Positions 44,069-53,860 are shown, counted from the stretch's first letter. The stretch: DNA of 64,000 nucleotides from SAR202 cluster bacterium (GCA_013204585.1 JABMNL010000030.1:1-64000), one strand, 5' to 3'. The notes: generated by a model not told the origin, from the sequence alone. Numbers and translations are program-made.

Positions 44069-46693
44069 ATGGTTTCCGTTCTCCAAAAAGTGCTTGGCGA
44101 CCCCAACGAAAAAGCCCTCAAGAAATTTTATCCGATTGTAGACGAGATAAATGGGCTTGAGCCGGAATTTCAGAAGCTCACCGACGAGCAACTCAGGGCT
44201 AAAACCGAGGAGTTCCGCGCTCGGTTGGCTGGCGACGAAGACCTAAACGACATCATGCCGGAGGCCTTCGCTGCCGTCCGGGAAGCCGCCCGTCGCAATC
44301 TGAAACAGCGCCATTACAATGTGCAATTAATCGGTGGAATGGTCCTGCACCAAGGCCAAATCGCCGAGATGAAGACCGGCGAAGGCAAGACTCTGGTGGC
44401 CACGCTGGCCGTTTATACCAATGCATTGGAAGGCAAAGGCGTCCACGTAGTTACGGTGAACGACTACCTGGCCCGCCGTGACCCGGTCTGGATGAGTCCC
44501 ATCTACCATGCCTTGGGCCTGACCATTGGCGTCTTGCAGCACGACACAAGCTACATCTACGACCCTGAAATTACCGAAGCCCCCAACGGTATGGAATTTC
44601 TCCGGGCAGTTTCTCGCCCAGAAGCCTACCGGGCGGATATTACCTACGGCACCAACAACGAATTCGGTTTCGACTACCTGCGTGACAACATGACCTTGGA
44701 AGAGACCAACCGGGTTCAGCGGGAGTTGAACTATGCCATCGTTGACGAGGTCGACAACATCCTCATCGACGAGGCCCGAACCCCCCTCATCATCAGCGGC
44801 CCCGCCGAAGAGCCGGTGCAGCTTTACCAGAGCTTCGCCAAGCTGGTAACCCGCTTGGAAGAAGAGGCCGACTTCACCATTGACGAGCGAACCCAAGCCA
44901 TCTCCCTGACCCAAGACGGCATTTCCAAGATGGAGCAGTGGACCAATACCGATAATCTCTACGACCCGGAGAATTATCACCAGGTCCACTACATGGAAAA
45001 TGCCCTGACCGCCGAGGTCATGAAAATTAGGGACAAGGAATACGTGGTCAAAGACGGCGAGGTAATCATCGTCGATGAGTTCACCGGGCGTCTGCAACCC
45101 GGTCGACGCTGGTCCGACGGACTGCACCAAGCCGTGGAAGCCAAAGAGGGCCTTAAAATACAGCGGGAGAGTATCACCTACGCCACGATTACCCTCCAGA
45201 ATTACTTCCGCATGTATGAAAAACTGGCCGGTATGACCGGTACCGCCCTCACCGAATCCGAAGAGTTTTACAAGATTTATGGGCTAGAGGTTGTGGCCGT
45301 CCCCACCAACCTGCCCTTGTCCCGTGTCGACCGTTCGGACTTGGTCTTCCAGACCGAAGACGGCAAGTGGAAGGTCATCACCGAAGACATCGCCAAGATG
45401 CACGAAGAAAAAAGGCCAATATTGGTCGGCACCACCTCAGTTGAAACATCGGAATATCTAAGCGGACTTCTGAAGAAGCGAGGCGTCCCACACCAGATAT
45501 TGAACGCCAAAAACCACGAGCATGAAGCGACCATCGTCGCCCAAGCCGGGCGTTTGGGCGCCGTGACAGTATCCACCAACATGGCTGGTCGTGGCACCGA
45601 CATCGTTCTAGGCGGCAGCGACACCGACCGGCCAGACTGGCAGGAAGAGCACGAAAAGGTGGTTGCACTGGGCGGTCTGCATGTTACTGGCACCGAACAT
45701 CACGACGCCCGCCGTATCGACAATCAGCTACGTGGCCGCGCTGGACGCCAAGGCGACCCAGGCGGTTCCCAGTTCTACGTTTCCCTGGAAGACGAACTGA
45801 TGCAACGGTTCGGCGGCGATCGGATAAAGACTGTGATGGGCTGGGCTGGTCTGGACGAAGAAACGCCCATCGAGAACCGCATCATCACCAAGTCCATCGG
45901 CAGCGCCCAGGTCAAGGTGGAGGGCTACCACTTCGACATGCGCAAGCACCTGCTGGAATACGACGATGTCTTAAACAAACAGCGGGAAATCATCTACCAG
46001 GACCGCCACGAGGCCCTAAGCGGCCAGTCGCTGAAGTCTAAGTTCGTCCAAATGCTGCGCCGCGAGTTTGCGGATGCAGTCGCCCGCCACCTACCCGGAA
46101 AACACTCCGACGAATGGAACGGCGGCGGTTTAATCGACGAAATTGGCCAGGTCTGCCCACTACCCCCGGAATTGTCCAATGAGGAACAGGTCTACCAGTG
46201 GGACCGAGACCAAATACTTGAGATACTGAACGAATTCGCCGAGACGGTCTACGAGGCCCGAGAACAGGACTTGGGCGAAGAACAGATGCGAACCGTCGAG
46301 CGTCTCCTATTGCTGCGGGCCATCGACACCCACTGGGTGCAGCACCTAACGTCCATGGAAAACCTGCGCACCGGAATCGGTCTACAAGCTTATGGTCAGC
46401 GCGACCCGTTGGTCATGTACCGCTCGGAAGGCCACAAGATGTTCGGAGAGCTACAGGCCCGGATTGAGGCCGAGGTAATTCACACCGTGTTCCACGTGAC
46501 GGTCTCGGAGCAGCCTGCAACTGGTTCGCGACGACCTGCCGCGCCAATCACCCAGACAAGCCCAATGAAGGCAGTCAACGACCCACGGCGCGGCGCAGCC
46601 CCAATCGGCGGTGGCGAAAAGATTGGCCGGAATACCACTTGTCCCTGCGGCAGCGGCAAGAAGTACAAACGCTGCCACGGCGCTTCGGTCTAA
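44069..46693 (+). CDS. secA: Preprotein translocase ATPase SecA
   Basis: SecA drives secretory proteins through SecYEG. The 874-residue protein has Walker A MKTGEGKTLVATLA, the DEAD-like VDEVDNILIDEARTPL, the preprotein cross-linking domain, NMAGRGTDIVLGG, QLRGRAGRQGDPG, and a C-terminal zinc-binding tail CPCGSGKKYKRCHG for SecB/lipid contact. Length and domain order are normal. GAGG lies about eleven bases before ATG. It is convergent with the copper operon, with only six bases between the stop codons. Confidence 0.98.
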   Translation: MVSVLQKVLGDPNEKALKKFYPIVDEINGLEPEFQKLTDEQLRAKTEEFRARLAGDEDLNDIMPEAFAAVREAARRNLKQRHYNVQLIGGMVLHQGQIAEMKTGEGKTLVATLAVYTNALEGKGVHVVTVNDYLARRDPVWMSPIYHALGLTIGVLQHDTSYIYDPEITEAPNGMEFLRAVSRPEAYRADITYGTNNEFGFDYLRDNMTLEETNRVQRELNYAIVDEVDNILIDEARTPLIISGPAEEPVQLYQSFAKLVTRLEEEADFTIDERTQAISLTQDGISKMEQWTNTDNLYDPENYHQVHYMENALTAEVMKIRDKEYVVKDGEVIIVDEFTGRLQPGRRWSDGLHQAVEAKEGLKIQRESITYATITLQNYFRMYEKLAGMTGTALTESEEFYKIYGLEVVAVPTNLPLSRVDRSDLVFQTEDGKWKVITEDIAKMHEEKRPILVGTTSVETSEYLSGLLKKRGVPHQILNAKNHEHEATIVAQAGRLGAVTVSTNMAGRGTDIVLGGSDTDRPDWQEEHEKVVALGGLHVTGTEHHDARRIDNQLRGRAGRQGDPGGSQFYVSLEDELMQRFGGDRIKTVMGWAGLDEETPIENRIITKSIGSAQVKVEGYHFDMRKHLLEYDDVLNKQREIIYQDRHEALSGQSLKSKFVQMLRREFADAVARHLPGKHSDEWNGGGLIDEIGQVCPLPPELSNEEQVYQWDRDQILEILNEFAETVYEAREQDLGEEQMRTVERLLLLRAIDTHWVQHLTSMENLRTGIGLQAYGQRDPLVMYRSEGHKMFGELQARIEAEVIHTVFHVTVSEQPATGSRRPAAPITQTSPMKAVNDPRRGAAPIGGGEKIGRNTTCPCGSGKKYKRCHGASV

Positions 46694-46699
46694 ATAAGC

Positions 46700-47014
46700 C
46701 TACTTCTTGCCGAACAGCCGGGCAAAGAACCCAGGCTTGCTAGCCGCAGTGCTAGCTGAAGGCGCACTACTACTCTCCGGCATGTGATGTCCTTCGTGAC
46801 TGTGTCCGTGGTCACCATGCTCGTGGCCATGCCCGTGGTCGTCGCCAGACTCAGCCGCAGCCTCTGACAGATACTTGTCCGGCTCTTTGTCGAAGGCCAC
46901 CTTGCAACCGGGAGCGCAGAAGTAATAGGTCGTCCCCTGATAATCGCTCTGCCCACCAGGGGGGTTGTCGGTATCGACGTCCATCTTGCAGATTGGGTCT
47001 ATTGCAGTTGCCAT
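46700..47014 (-). CDS. YHS domain protein with histidine-rich tail
   Basis: This 104-residue protein has a YHS domain at residues 1-50: DPICKMDVD with Cys9, and YYFCAPGCKVAFDKEPDKYL with Cys33 and Cys37. A histidine-rich stretch follows (about 60-77, HGHGHEHGDHGHSHEGHH), then a Ser/Ala linker and a basic end. YHS domains bind metals and are often attached to copper or heavy-metal ATPases. As a separate gene next to CopA it is a plausible copper-carrying partner. GGAGGAG lies five bases before ATG. Confidence 0.9.
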   Translation of the reverse strand: MATAIDPICKMDVDTDNPPGGQSDYQGTTYYFCAPGCKVAFDKEPDKYLSEAAAESGDDHGHGHEHGDHGHSHEGHHMPESSSAPSASTAASKPGFFARLFGKK

Positions 47015-47108
47015 TGTTCTCTCCTCCGAAAATGCCTTTTGGTACTCTATACGATTTGAACGGCCTGATCCGTTAGACTTTTGCGCCTCTCAGACTCCCC
47101 GTATTCTC

Positions 47109-49634
47109 TTATACCTTTGCGCCTCTCAGCCTCAATGAATTGCTTACTACCGTTACTGAGCTGAAGGCCATGGCCAGCGCGGCCAAGACTGGATTTAAGA
47201 AGCCCTGGTCCCCAAAGAAGAAGTTCAAACTATCCGGCACGCCGCCAGTACCTTGGAAGACAGGGTACAGGACTCCGGCAGCCACTGGAATCAGCATCAC
47301 ATTGTAGAAGAAGGCCCAGAATAGGTTCTGCTTGATGGTTCGGATTGTCTGGCGGCTCAGGTTGAGCGCAGTAGCCACGCCGTTTACGTCGCTCCGCATG
47401 AGCGTTATGTCTGCTGACTCCATGGCTACATCGGTGCCGCTGCCCATGGCCATGCCAACATCGGCCTGGGCCAGCGCCGGGGCGTCGTTAATACCGTCGC
47501 CCACCATCGCCACAACCCTGCCTTCTGCCTGTAGCTTCTTAACCACCTCGGCCTTGTCCTGAGGCAGCACTTCCGCCACAACCCGGTCCAAGCCCAATTG
47601 CGCTGCTATGGCCTGGGCCGTCTGAGCGTTGTCGCCGGTAAGCATCACCACTTCCAGCCCCATACGCCGCAACTTCTCCAAGCCTTCATAGGCTTCCGGC
47701 TTCACCGTGTCGGCCACCGCAATCAGACCCATCGCAGTCTCGTCGGATGCCAGGAACATGGGTGTCTTGCCCTGGGCCGCCAGTTCCGACGCCTTTGCCA
47801 CCAGGCCGTCCAAGGCTATTTCCGAGTCCTCCATTAACGCCTGGTTCCCAAACCGGACCGTGTGGCCATTCACCTGGGCCACGATTCCCCTGCCTGGGAT
47901 AGCCTGAAACTCGGACACCGTTGCCAATTCCAGCCCCCGGTTTTGGGCCTCGTTAACTATTGCCGCGCCCAAGGGGTGCTCGGAACCGCGCTCAGCGGAT
48001 GCGGCCAGCAGCAAAAGTTCTTGTTCTGAGCTACCGGGCGCGGCAGAAGCCACCAGGTCAGTCACAACCGGTTTTCCGCTGGTAAGAGTGCCAGTCTTGT
48101 CCAAGACCACGGTATCGACCTTGTGGGCAATCTCCAGGGCTTGTGCTTGCTTAATCAGCACCCCCATTTCTGCGCCCTTGCCGGTACCGACGATAATTGC
48201 CGTGGGTGTGGCCAGTCCCAGTGCGCACGGGCAGGCTATTATCAGCACGGAAACCAAGACCAGTGTTGAGAACGTTAGCGCCGGAGCCGGGCCCAGCAGC
48301 ATCCAGAACAGGAAGGCCGCCACGGCCGCGATTATGACCGCTGGCACGAAATACGCCGCGACCTGGTCGGCCAACCGTTGAATGGGCGCTTTCGAGCCTT
48401 GGGCCTCTTCCACCAGATGGATTATCTGGGCTAAGACGGTCTCCCCACCCACCTGGGTGGCCTCAAAGTGGATGGCCCCGTTGAAGTTGATGGTTGCCCC
48501 GTAAACTTTCTCGCCGGGGCCCTTCTCCACCGGCATGCTTTCGCCGGTGAGCATTGATTCGTCCACCGCCGAATAGCCCTCAGTCACCACTCCGTCCACC
48601 GGCATTCTCTCTCCGGGGCGCACCAAGACGATATCTCCGGGGACGACTTGGTCCACTGGGATGTCGACCTCTTGGCCATCGCGCACCACTCGCGCCGATA
48701 CTGGCCTGAGTCCCATGAGTCGCCTGATAGCCTCCGAAGTTTGGCCTTTGGCTCTTGCTTCTAGGAACCGGCCCATCAGTATCAATGCTACGATGATGGC
48801 CGCAGTGTCGAAGTAGACCTTGGCATCAATACCATTGTCGGCCAGCACCCCCGGCGAGAACTCATTGAGCAACACCACCGCGACGCTATAGACGTAGGCC
48901 ACAGTAGTGCCCAAAGCGATGAGGGTGTGCATGTTGGCCGCGCCATGTCTGAGTGCGCCCAGGCCCGAGGTGTAGAAATTGGACCCGGCCCAGAACTGCA
49001 CCGGGGTCGCCAAGGCCCACAACAAGAATGGGTAGTAGCCTTGGGCCATGAACTTGGACACCCAAGGGAAGGCGTCGAATGTGCCGAGGAACAGGAGAAT
49101 ACCACCGCTACCGGCGAAAACCAGGCGGTTCCGCAATTCCCGAATCTCCTTTACTTTTGAGAGCCGCTCCAGCTCCCTTTCTTGGTCTCCAGAGTCGTTG
49201 AAGCTTTCGACTCGGTAACCGGCATCTTCAACTGCTTTTTGCAGGTCGGAAAGCTCGGCCATCCCCGACACAAACTCCACCGACGCCCTTTCCACGCCCA
49301 AGTTGACGTTGGCTTTAGAGACTCCCGGAACACCAAGCAGGGCATTTTCCACGTGGCCCACGCAGGACGCGCAGGTCATGCCGCCAATGTTTAGCGACGC
49401 CGATTGGGTGCCTATCTTGTACCCGGCGCCGGAGACGGCATCCTGTATCGCTTGCACGGTGACTTGGGCAGGCACGAATTCCACCGAAGCCTTTTCGGTG
49501 CCCAAATTGACCGATGCTGCAACCACGCCGGGAACACCCTTAAGGGCGGTCTCCACGTGGCCAACGCAAGCGGCACAGGTCATGCCTTCAACCGGCAAAC
49601 TAAGTTTCTTGATGTCCTTTTTTGTGGTAACCAT
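47109..49634 (-). CDS. copA: Copper-translocating P-type ATPase
   Basis: This P1B-type ATPase of 841 residues exports Cu(I). Two N-terminal HMA domains carry [12 protein letters not shown] and [12 protein letters not shown]. The membrane part contains the transport motif [14 protein letters not shown], followed by the phosphorylation site [16 protein letters not shown] and [16 protein letters not shown]. The double HMA and CPC motif indicate Cu(I)/Ag(I). The start ATG at 49634 is favoured because it leads straight into the first HMA strand. It lies in the CsoR-DUF1330-CopA-YHS operon. Confidence 0.95.
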   Translation of the reverse strand: MVTTKKDIKKLSLPVEGMTCAACVGHVETALKGVPGVVAASVNLGTEKASVEFVPAQVTVQAIQDAVSGAGYKIGTQSASLNIGGMTCASCVGHVENALLGVPGVSKANVNLGVERASVEFVSGMAELSDLQKAVEDAGYRVESFNDSGDQERELERLSKVKEIRELRNRLVFAGSGGILLFLGTFDAFPWVSKFMAQGYYPFLLWALATPVQFWAGSNFYTSGLGALRHGAANMHTLIALGTTVAYVYSVAVVLLNEFSPGVLADNGIDAKVYFDTAAIIVALILMGRFLEARAKGQTSEAIRRLMGLRPVSARVVRDGQEVDIPVDQVVPGDIVLVRPGERMPVDGVVTEGYSAVDESMLTGESMPVEKGPGEKVYGATINFNGAIHFEATQVGGETVLAQIIHLVEEAQGSKAPIQRLADQVAAYFVPAVIIAAVAAFLFWMLLGPAPALTFSTLVLVSVLIIACPCALGLATPTAIIVGTGKGAEMGVLIKQAQALEIAHKVDTVVLDKTGTLTSGKPVVTDLVASAAPGSSEQELLLLAASAERGSEHPLGAAIVNEAQNRGLELATVSEFQAIPGRGIVAQVNGHTVRFGNQALMEDSEIALDGLVAKASELAAQGKTPMFLASDETAMGLIAVADTVKPEAYEGLEKLRRMGLEVVMLTGDNAQTAQAIAAQLGLDRVVAEVLPQDKAEVVKKLQAEGRVVAMVGDGINDAPALAQADVGMAMGSGTDVAMESADITLMRSDVNGVATALNLSRQTIRTIKQNLFWAFFYNVMLIPVAAGVLYPVFQGTGGVPDSLNFFFGDQGFLNPVLAALAMAFSSVTVVSNSLRLRGAKV

Positions 49635-49663
49635 AATTAAAGTCCTAGGAACCAGTCCTTTTG

Positions 49664-49951
49664 TTAGACTCCTTCCGCAAATATCACGTTTCCAGTGGAC
49701 GCGCTCTGGCGGATCTTTTTCAACTCTGCATATTCGGGTGAGTTGTACCAAGCTTTGGCCCGCTCCATATTCTCAAACTCCAGAACGACTACTCGCTTGG
49801 GAGCCCACGTTCCCTCAGCAGCTTCACCCTCGGCGCCACGTACCAGGAATTTACCCCCGTAGGCAGCTATCGTATCGGGCACGCCAGCACGATATTTGGC
49901 GTAGGTATCCATGTCTGTTATATCGATGTCCGCAATCAAATATGCTGCCAT
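49664..49951 (-). CDS. DUF1330 protein
   Basis: This 95-residue DUF1330 protein (dimeric alpha/beta-barrel fold) has [50 protein letters not shown] and [16 protein letters not shown]. Its function is unknown. The ATG at 49951 has GGGGAG seven bases upstream. It is a paralogue of the interrupted gene directly upstream and lies within the copper operon, 29 bases before copA, so a link with copper handling is suggested by position only. Confidence 0.88.
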   Translation of the reverse strand: MAAYLIADIDITDMDTYAKYRAGVPDTIAAYGGKFLVRGAEGEAAEGTWAPKRVVVLEFENMERAKAWYNSPEYAELKKIRQSASTGNVIFAEGV

Positions 49952-50002
49952 AGCTATCTCCCCTTCGTTTCTATCTCCCCTTCGTTCTCTGGACAATGGG
50001 TA

Positions 50003-50292
50003 CTAGACGCCTTCGACGAAGATTAAATTGCCGATGGACGCACTTTGGCGTAGTTTCAAAAGTTCCGAGTACTCAGGTGAGTTGTACCAGGCTTTGGCGG
50101 TCTCCATGCTCTCGTACTCGGCCAACACAAAACGCTCCGGCAGCCAATCACCTTCGGCTATCTCACATTTGCCCATGCCCCGCACCAGATACCGGCCCCG
50201 GTAAGCCTCACTGGTGGCGGGAATCCGGCGGCGTATTTGGCGTAGGTGTCCGGATCGGTCACTTTGATGTCTCCAATCACGTATGCAGCCAT
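50003..50292 (-). pseudogene. DUF1330 paralogue with a one-base frameshift
   Basis: The N-terminal part AAYVIGDIKVTDPDTYAKYA reads in one frame from ATG at 50292 (GGAG upstream). The rest, SEAYRGRYLVRGMGKCEIAE to LRQSASIGNLIFVEGV, is in another frame. The break falls at GGATTCCCGCCACC (minus strand), where restoring one A after GGA gives the expected GIPATSEAY. A single-base deletion or assembly error explains it. Without repair the product stops after about 44 residues. Confidence 0.82.
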
Positions 50293-50305
50293 CTTTATCT
50301 CCGGT

Positions 50306-50572
50306 TCACTTATTGGAAAGGATATACAAGTCCTTGAGCTCTTCAACTATCTCTTGGGCACGACCAGATTGGATGCCTTCCACCACGCAGGACTGCAAGT
50401 GCCCCTCAAGCAGTAGGCTTTCCATTTTTTCGATGGCCCGCCGCACGGCGTAAGTCTGCTTCAGCACATCCACGCAGTACTTATCCTCCTCCAGCATTTT
50501 TCTGATGCCTGAGAGGTGCCCTTCGATGTAGTTCAACCGCTTGAGAGCGTCACCCTTAACTTCTCGAATCAA
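50306..50572 (-). CDS. csoR: CsoR-family copper-sensing repressor
   Basis: This 88-residue all-helical metal-sensing repressor (DUF156/CsoR-RcnR-FrmR) has the Cu(I) triad Cys33 (KYCVDVL), His58 (EGHLQ) and Cys62 (SCVVEG), diagnostic for CsoR rather than RcnR or FrmR. Binding of Cu(I) releases it from GC-rich operators. The start is TTG, with GGAGGG six bases upstream. It is the first gene of the leftward operon with DUF1330, copA and YHS, and an operator-like palindrome lies just upstream, so autoregulation is likely. Confidence 0.92.
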   Translation of the reverse strand: MIREVKGDALKRLNYIEGHLSGIRKMLEEDKYCVDVLKQTYAVRRAIEKMESLLLEGHLQSCVVEGIQSGRAQEIVEELKDLYILSNK

Positions 50573-50592
50573 TCTAGACCCTCCAAACCCAT

Positions 50593-50609
50593 ACCCCCTG
50601 GGTGGGGGT
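50593..50609. promoter_or_regulatory. Candidate CsoR operator
   Basis: ACCCCC-N5-GGGGGT is a perfect 6-bp inverted repeat inside TACCCCCTGGGTGGGGGT, close to the G/C-tract palindromes bound by CsoR-family repressors. It lies about 20 bases upstream of the csoR start, with TTGAAA on the minus strand just beyond it as a possible -35. Confidence 0.65.
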
Positions 50610-50660
50610 CATGTTTCAAACATTACTTCCACTTAGTAGGTTTGTCAACTAGGTAGACGC

Positions 50661-50696
50661 AAAATGACGGGGCCAGCGTTTCCGCTGGCCCCGTCA
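50661..50696 (-). terminator. Terminator of the MoaD-like/molybdenum enzyme transcript
   Basis: TGACGGGGCCAGCG and CGCTGGCCCCGTCA form a perfect 14-bp stem with a four-base loop. Read on the minus strand it is followed by TTTTGCG, which suits a terminator for the leftward MoaD-like gene at 50734. Confidence 0.7.
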
Positions 50697-50733
50697 CAAT
50701 TATCCATGGGTCATTTAAGTTGGCGAGGCCGGT

Positions 50734-51003
50734 TCAGCCGCCGCCGATTGCGGGCAGGAAGTGCACCTCGCTATTCTCCTGCACCTTTTGCAGCATGCCT
50801 ATCTGGCTGGTCTCACCATCAACTATTACCGCGATGCCAGGAAAAAGGTCATCCTCCATTTCGTCGCAAAGGAATTCCTTAATCCCTGGGTGCAGCTTCT
50901 CCAGATTATTAACTAACTGGCGCACAGTACTGCCTTCCACCTGCACCTGCTGCTTGTTGCCGGTAAGCTGTTGCAGCTTTGGCGGTATCCAAACCTCTGG
51001 CAT
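50734..51003 (-). CDS. MoaD/ThiS family sulfur-carrier-like protein
   Basis: This 89-residue ubiquitin-like protein ends in the diglycine typical of MoaD/ThiS (FLPAIGGG). VWIPPKLQQLTG, STVRQLVNNLEKLHPGI and AVIVDGETSQIG fit the beta-grasp fold. The C-terminal Gly would be adenylated and thiocarboxylated. It lies six bases after a molybdopterin-binding subunit gene, so a role in molybdopterin synthesis or delivery for that enzyme is reasonable. One extra glycine follows GG at the end, so trimming may be needed or the protein may have another sulfur-transfer role. Confidence 0.85.
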   Translation of the reverse strand: MPEVWIPPKLQQLTGNKQQVQVEGSTVRQLVNNLEKLHPGIKEFLCDEMEDDLFPGIAVIVDGETSQIGMLQKVQENSEVHFLPAIGGG

Positions 51004-51009
51004 CCGAGG

Positions 51010-53331
51010 CTACTTGCCCTCTTTGGCCCAGAGGGCCTCAAGGACTTTGTCCGGAGACATGGGCAGGTCGTTCATCCGGACGCCGATGGCAGCGTAAATG
51101 GCGTTGGATATGGCAGCCATCGGAGGCACTATTGGCACTTCGCCGACGCCCCTGACACCGTAGGGGTGCATGGGGTTGGCTATTTCAACAATCACCGTGT
51201 CAATCATGGGAAGATCCAACGCGGTGGGCATCCGGTAGTCTAGGAAGCTGGTATTCAACATCGCGCCGTCGTCGTTGTAGACGTACTCTTCGTTGAGGGC
51301 CCAGCCGATGCCCTGCACCACGCCGCCCTGGATTTGGCCTTCCACATATGCAGGGTGGATGGCTTTGCCAGCGTCTTGCACGGCGGTGTACCGCAGGATT
51401 TCAACTTTTCCGGTGTCGGTATCGACTTCAACATCCACCACGTGGACTGCAATTGATGGGCCAGGGCCTGGGGGGTTAACTCCGGCCGAGCCGACTATCG
51501 GACCACCAGTGGGAATCATCCGTCCGGCAATCTGCTTAAAGGTCAGTTTAAGTTCAGGGTCCGATTTGTGCTGGAGGATTGCGTCTTTGTACTCGACATC
51601 GGCTTCCGGAATCTCCCAAATCTTGGCGGCCCGTTCCGCCATCTGCTTTTTGACGCTCTGAGCCGCCTGGTAACAAGCCCAACCAGTCTTGAATGTAACA
51701 CTGCTACCGCCCGTATTGGAGGTAAAACCAATGGAGTCGGTGTCACCAACCTGGGGTTTAATATCGGTTACAGGAATGCCCAAGACTTCGGCTACGTGCA
51801 TTGCCATCGCGGCGCGGCTGCCGCCGATGTCCGGTGAACCCTCAGTCAAGCTCACGGTACCGTCGGAGTTGACCACGGCCACTGCGGAAGAGGGTCCGGA
51901 GTTGTTGGCCCACCAACCGGAGGCGATGCCGCGTCCGCGGTGTTTGCCTTCTAGTTTGGTGTTGTAGTGCTGATGATCTTTGGCGGCCTGCAGGGTCTCG
52001 ATGTAACCAACCTTGGGGGTCATTGGTCCGGTTACCCGGCGTACACCCTCTTTGGCGCTATTCATTAGACGGAATTCCAGCGGGTCCATGCCCAGCTTCT
52101 CTGCAAGCTCATCCATGGCGGTTTCCATGCAGAATGCCGAGGCCGGAGCTCCGGGGGCCCGGTAGGCTGCGGCCTTGGGCCGGTTAATCACCACATCTAT
52201 GGCTACCAGATGGCCGTTGGGAATGTCGTATTGGCCCATCATGCACTGGATACCAGCGCCGACCGGCGACCCAGGGAAAGCGCCGGCCTCGTAGACCAGC
52301 TCGGCCTCGGCAGCAATCAATTTACCGTCTTTGGTCGCGCCCAATTTGACTTTGATTTTGGTTCCTGAGGTCGGGCCGGTGCCCTCGAAGACCTCGGGAC
52401 GAGTCAACTGGACCTTTACCGCTCGACCCGACTTGCGGGACAAGAGAGCTGCGATTGGCTCCACATAGACGATGCCCTTGGCACCGAAGCCGCCGCCAAT
52501 CTCCATGGGAATAGCTTTGACGTCTGAGACTCGGATGCCCAGGAAACGGGCGGTTTGGTCACGGACGGTGAACTGCCCCTGGCTACTGGACCAAATAGTC
52601 AATTTGCCGTCAGTTTGCCATTGGGCTACGGCCGCTTGTGGTTCGATGTAACCTTGGTGCACGGCTTGGGTGGTGGTCTCTTTCTCCACAATGAAATCGG
52701 CGTCTTTAAATCCCTGTTCAACGTCGCCCAGTTTGAATTCAAACTCGTTGGCAATGTTGGTGCGCATGCTTTCTGCGTTTTCTTCCAGAATCCCACCAGG
52801 ACGGAGAGCCGGGCTGGAAACTGAGGCTAGACGCTCATGCAGAATCGGAGCATCCGGCTTCATAGCTTCCTCGGCGGAAAGCACCGGCTTCAGGACCTCG
52901 TAGTCCACCTTAATCTTGGCCATTGCCTCTTCAGCAGCGTGGGGGCTAACTGCGGCCACTGCGGCTACGGCATGACCCTTGTATAGCGCCTTGCCCCGAG
53001 CCAGAACGTTCATGCTCAAGAAGCCCAAATTATGGATGGCACCATCGGCCAAATCCGTGAGCTTAATGGAAGTCTCTGGCCAATCGGCGGAGGTGACAAC
53101 CGCGTAGACGCCAGGAATGGCTTCCGCAGCGCTGGCATCAATGGACTTGATAATCGCGTGAGCGTGGGGGCTACGCAGAATCTTTCCGTATAGCATCCCA
53201 GCTAGTTTTGTGTCTGCGCCGTACTTGGCGCGTCCGGTTACTTTATCGGCGCCGTCGTGACGAATCGGATTGGTACCGATTACGTTAAATTCTTCGTTGG
53301 AGAGGACCATGTTGGGCTTGTATTCAAGCAT
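51010..53331 (-). CDS. Xanthine dehydrogenase family molybdopterin-binding subunit
   Basis: The 773-residue protein matches the large subunit of the xanthine oxidase family (CoxL/CutL type): HDGADKVTGRAKYGAD, GKILRSPHAHA, the AIPMEIGGGFGAKG loop, AYRAPGAPASAF, and C-terminal GVRGVGEVPIVPP with the catalytic Glu. The AYRAPG loop lacks the AYxCSFR signature of form I CO dehydrogenase. It would hydroxylate an aldehyde, purine or other heteroaromatic. No 2Fe-2S or FAD subunit gene is adjacent, so partners must lie elsewhere or are absent. AGGAG precedes the ATG. Confidence 0.92.
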   Translation of the reverse strand: MLEYKPNMVLSNEEFNVIGTNPIRHDGADKVTGRAKYGADTKLAGMLYGKILRSPHAHAIIKSIDASAAEAIPGVYAVVTSADWPETSIKLTDLADGAIHNLGFLSMNVLARGKALYKGHAVAAVAAVSPHAAEEAMAKIKVDYEVLKPVLSAEEAMKPDAPILHERLASVSSPALRPGGILEENAESMRTNIANEFEFKLGDVEQGFKDADFIVEKETTTQAVHQGYIEPQAAVAQWQTDGKLTIWSSSQGQFTVRDQTARFLGIRVSDVKAIPMEIGGGFGAKGIVYVEPIAALLSRKSGRAVKVQLTRPEVFEGTGPTSGTKIKVKLGATKDGKLIAAEAELVYEAGAFPGSPVGAGIQCMMGQYDIPNGHLVAIDVVINRPKAAAYRAPGAPASAFCMETAMDELAEKLGMDPLEFRLMNSAKEGVRRVTGPMTPKVGYIETLQAAKDHQHYNTKLEGKHRGRGIASGWWANNSGPSSAVAVVNSDGTVSLTEGSPDIGGSRAAMAMHVAEVLGIPVTDIKPQVGDTDSIGFTSNTGGSSVTFKTGWACYQAAQSVKKQMAERAAKIWEIPEADVEYKDAILQHKSDPELKLTFKQIAGRMIPTGGPIVGSAGVNPPGPGPSIAVHVVDVEVDTDTGKVEILRYTAVQDAGKAIHPAYVEGQIQGGVVQGIGWALNEEYVYNDDGAMLNTSFLDYRMPTALDLPMIDTVIVEIANPMHPYGVRGVGEVPIVPPMAAISNAIYAAIGVRMNDLPMSPDKVLEALWAKEGK

Positions 53332-53698
53332 TCTCTCGCTCCTAGTTCATTATATTTTCAGACAATTTCAAAACGCCCACAGGCGTAATTTCCGGTGGTT
53401 TCCAGTGGTATTAATCGACAAATTGGCCCACTGGCGATGCCTGGGCATATATTATCACAAACCTAGCTTCAGGCCCACGCCTGATTACGCTCTCAAATTT
53501 GTCCGGCTCCAGGCATGGCGTGAATAACGTTGGCCCAAGTAATAGTCGCGATTCATACCGCAATTATGACAAGTGGTTTTTCCCCACCAGTATGGGTACT
53601 GTACTGCCCCAGTCGAGTTAAGATATACTGCCAGCGGCGATTTACGCATGGCTGGGCTTGGCCTTTTGGCTCCCGCCTGCAATCCGAAACCGGAGAAG

Positions 53699-53860
53699 AT
53701 GTATAGGATGCGGATACCTCGACCACGCGCCCGTCGGGCACTGATAGGACTATTCTTAATTGGCACCATTCTAATGGCTACCACCGCCAGCCACGGGTGC
53801 ACCGTCAGCGGTTCCAGCCCGGCCAACGAAGCTTCAGCGACCAGCAACTCAGCCTCTTAA
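53699..53860 (+). CDS. Possible small secreted or membrane-anchored peptide
   Basis: This 53-codon frame starts with ATG shortly after GGAG. It has a basic N-terminus (YRMRIPRPRARR), a hydrophobic stretch (ALIGLFLIGTILMATTA) and a Cys followed by a Ser/Ala/Asn-rich tail. The layout resembles a signal peptide with a short exported tail, but the residues before Cys (ASHG) do not make a good lipobox. No family was recognised. Otherwise the gap 53332-54061 appears empty of genes. Confidence 0.3.
   Translation: MYRMRIPRPRARRALIGLFLIGTILMATTASHGCTVSGSSPANEASATSNSAS

Noticed and set aside
47080-47129. Duplicate of the last codons of copA (TTTGCGCCTCTCAG twice)
   Set aside because: The 14-base direct repeat just past the gene is probably a chance or slippage duplication with no visible role.
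53485-53847. 120-codon frame on the minus strand
   Set aside because: Unusual composition, no ribosome binding site, no recognisable domain; treated as noncoding.
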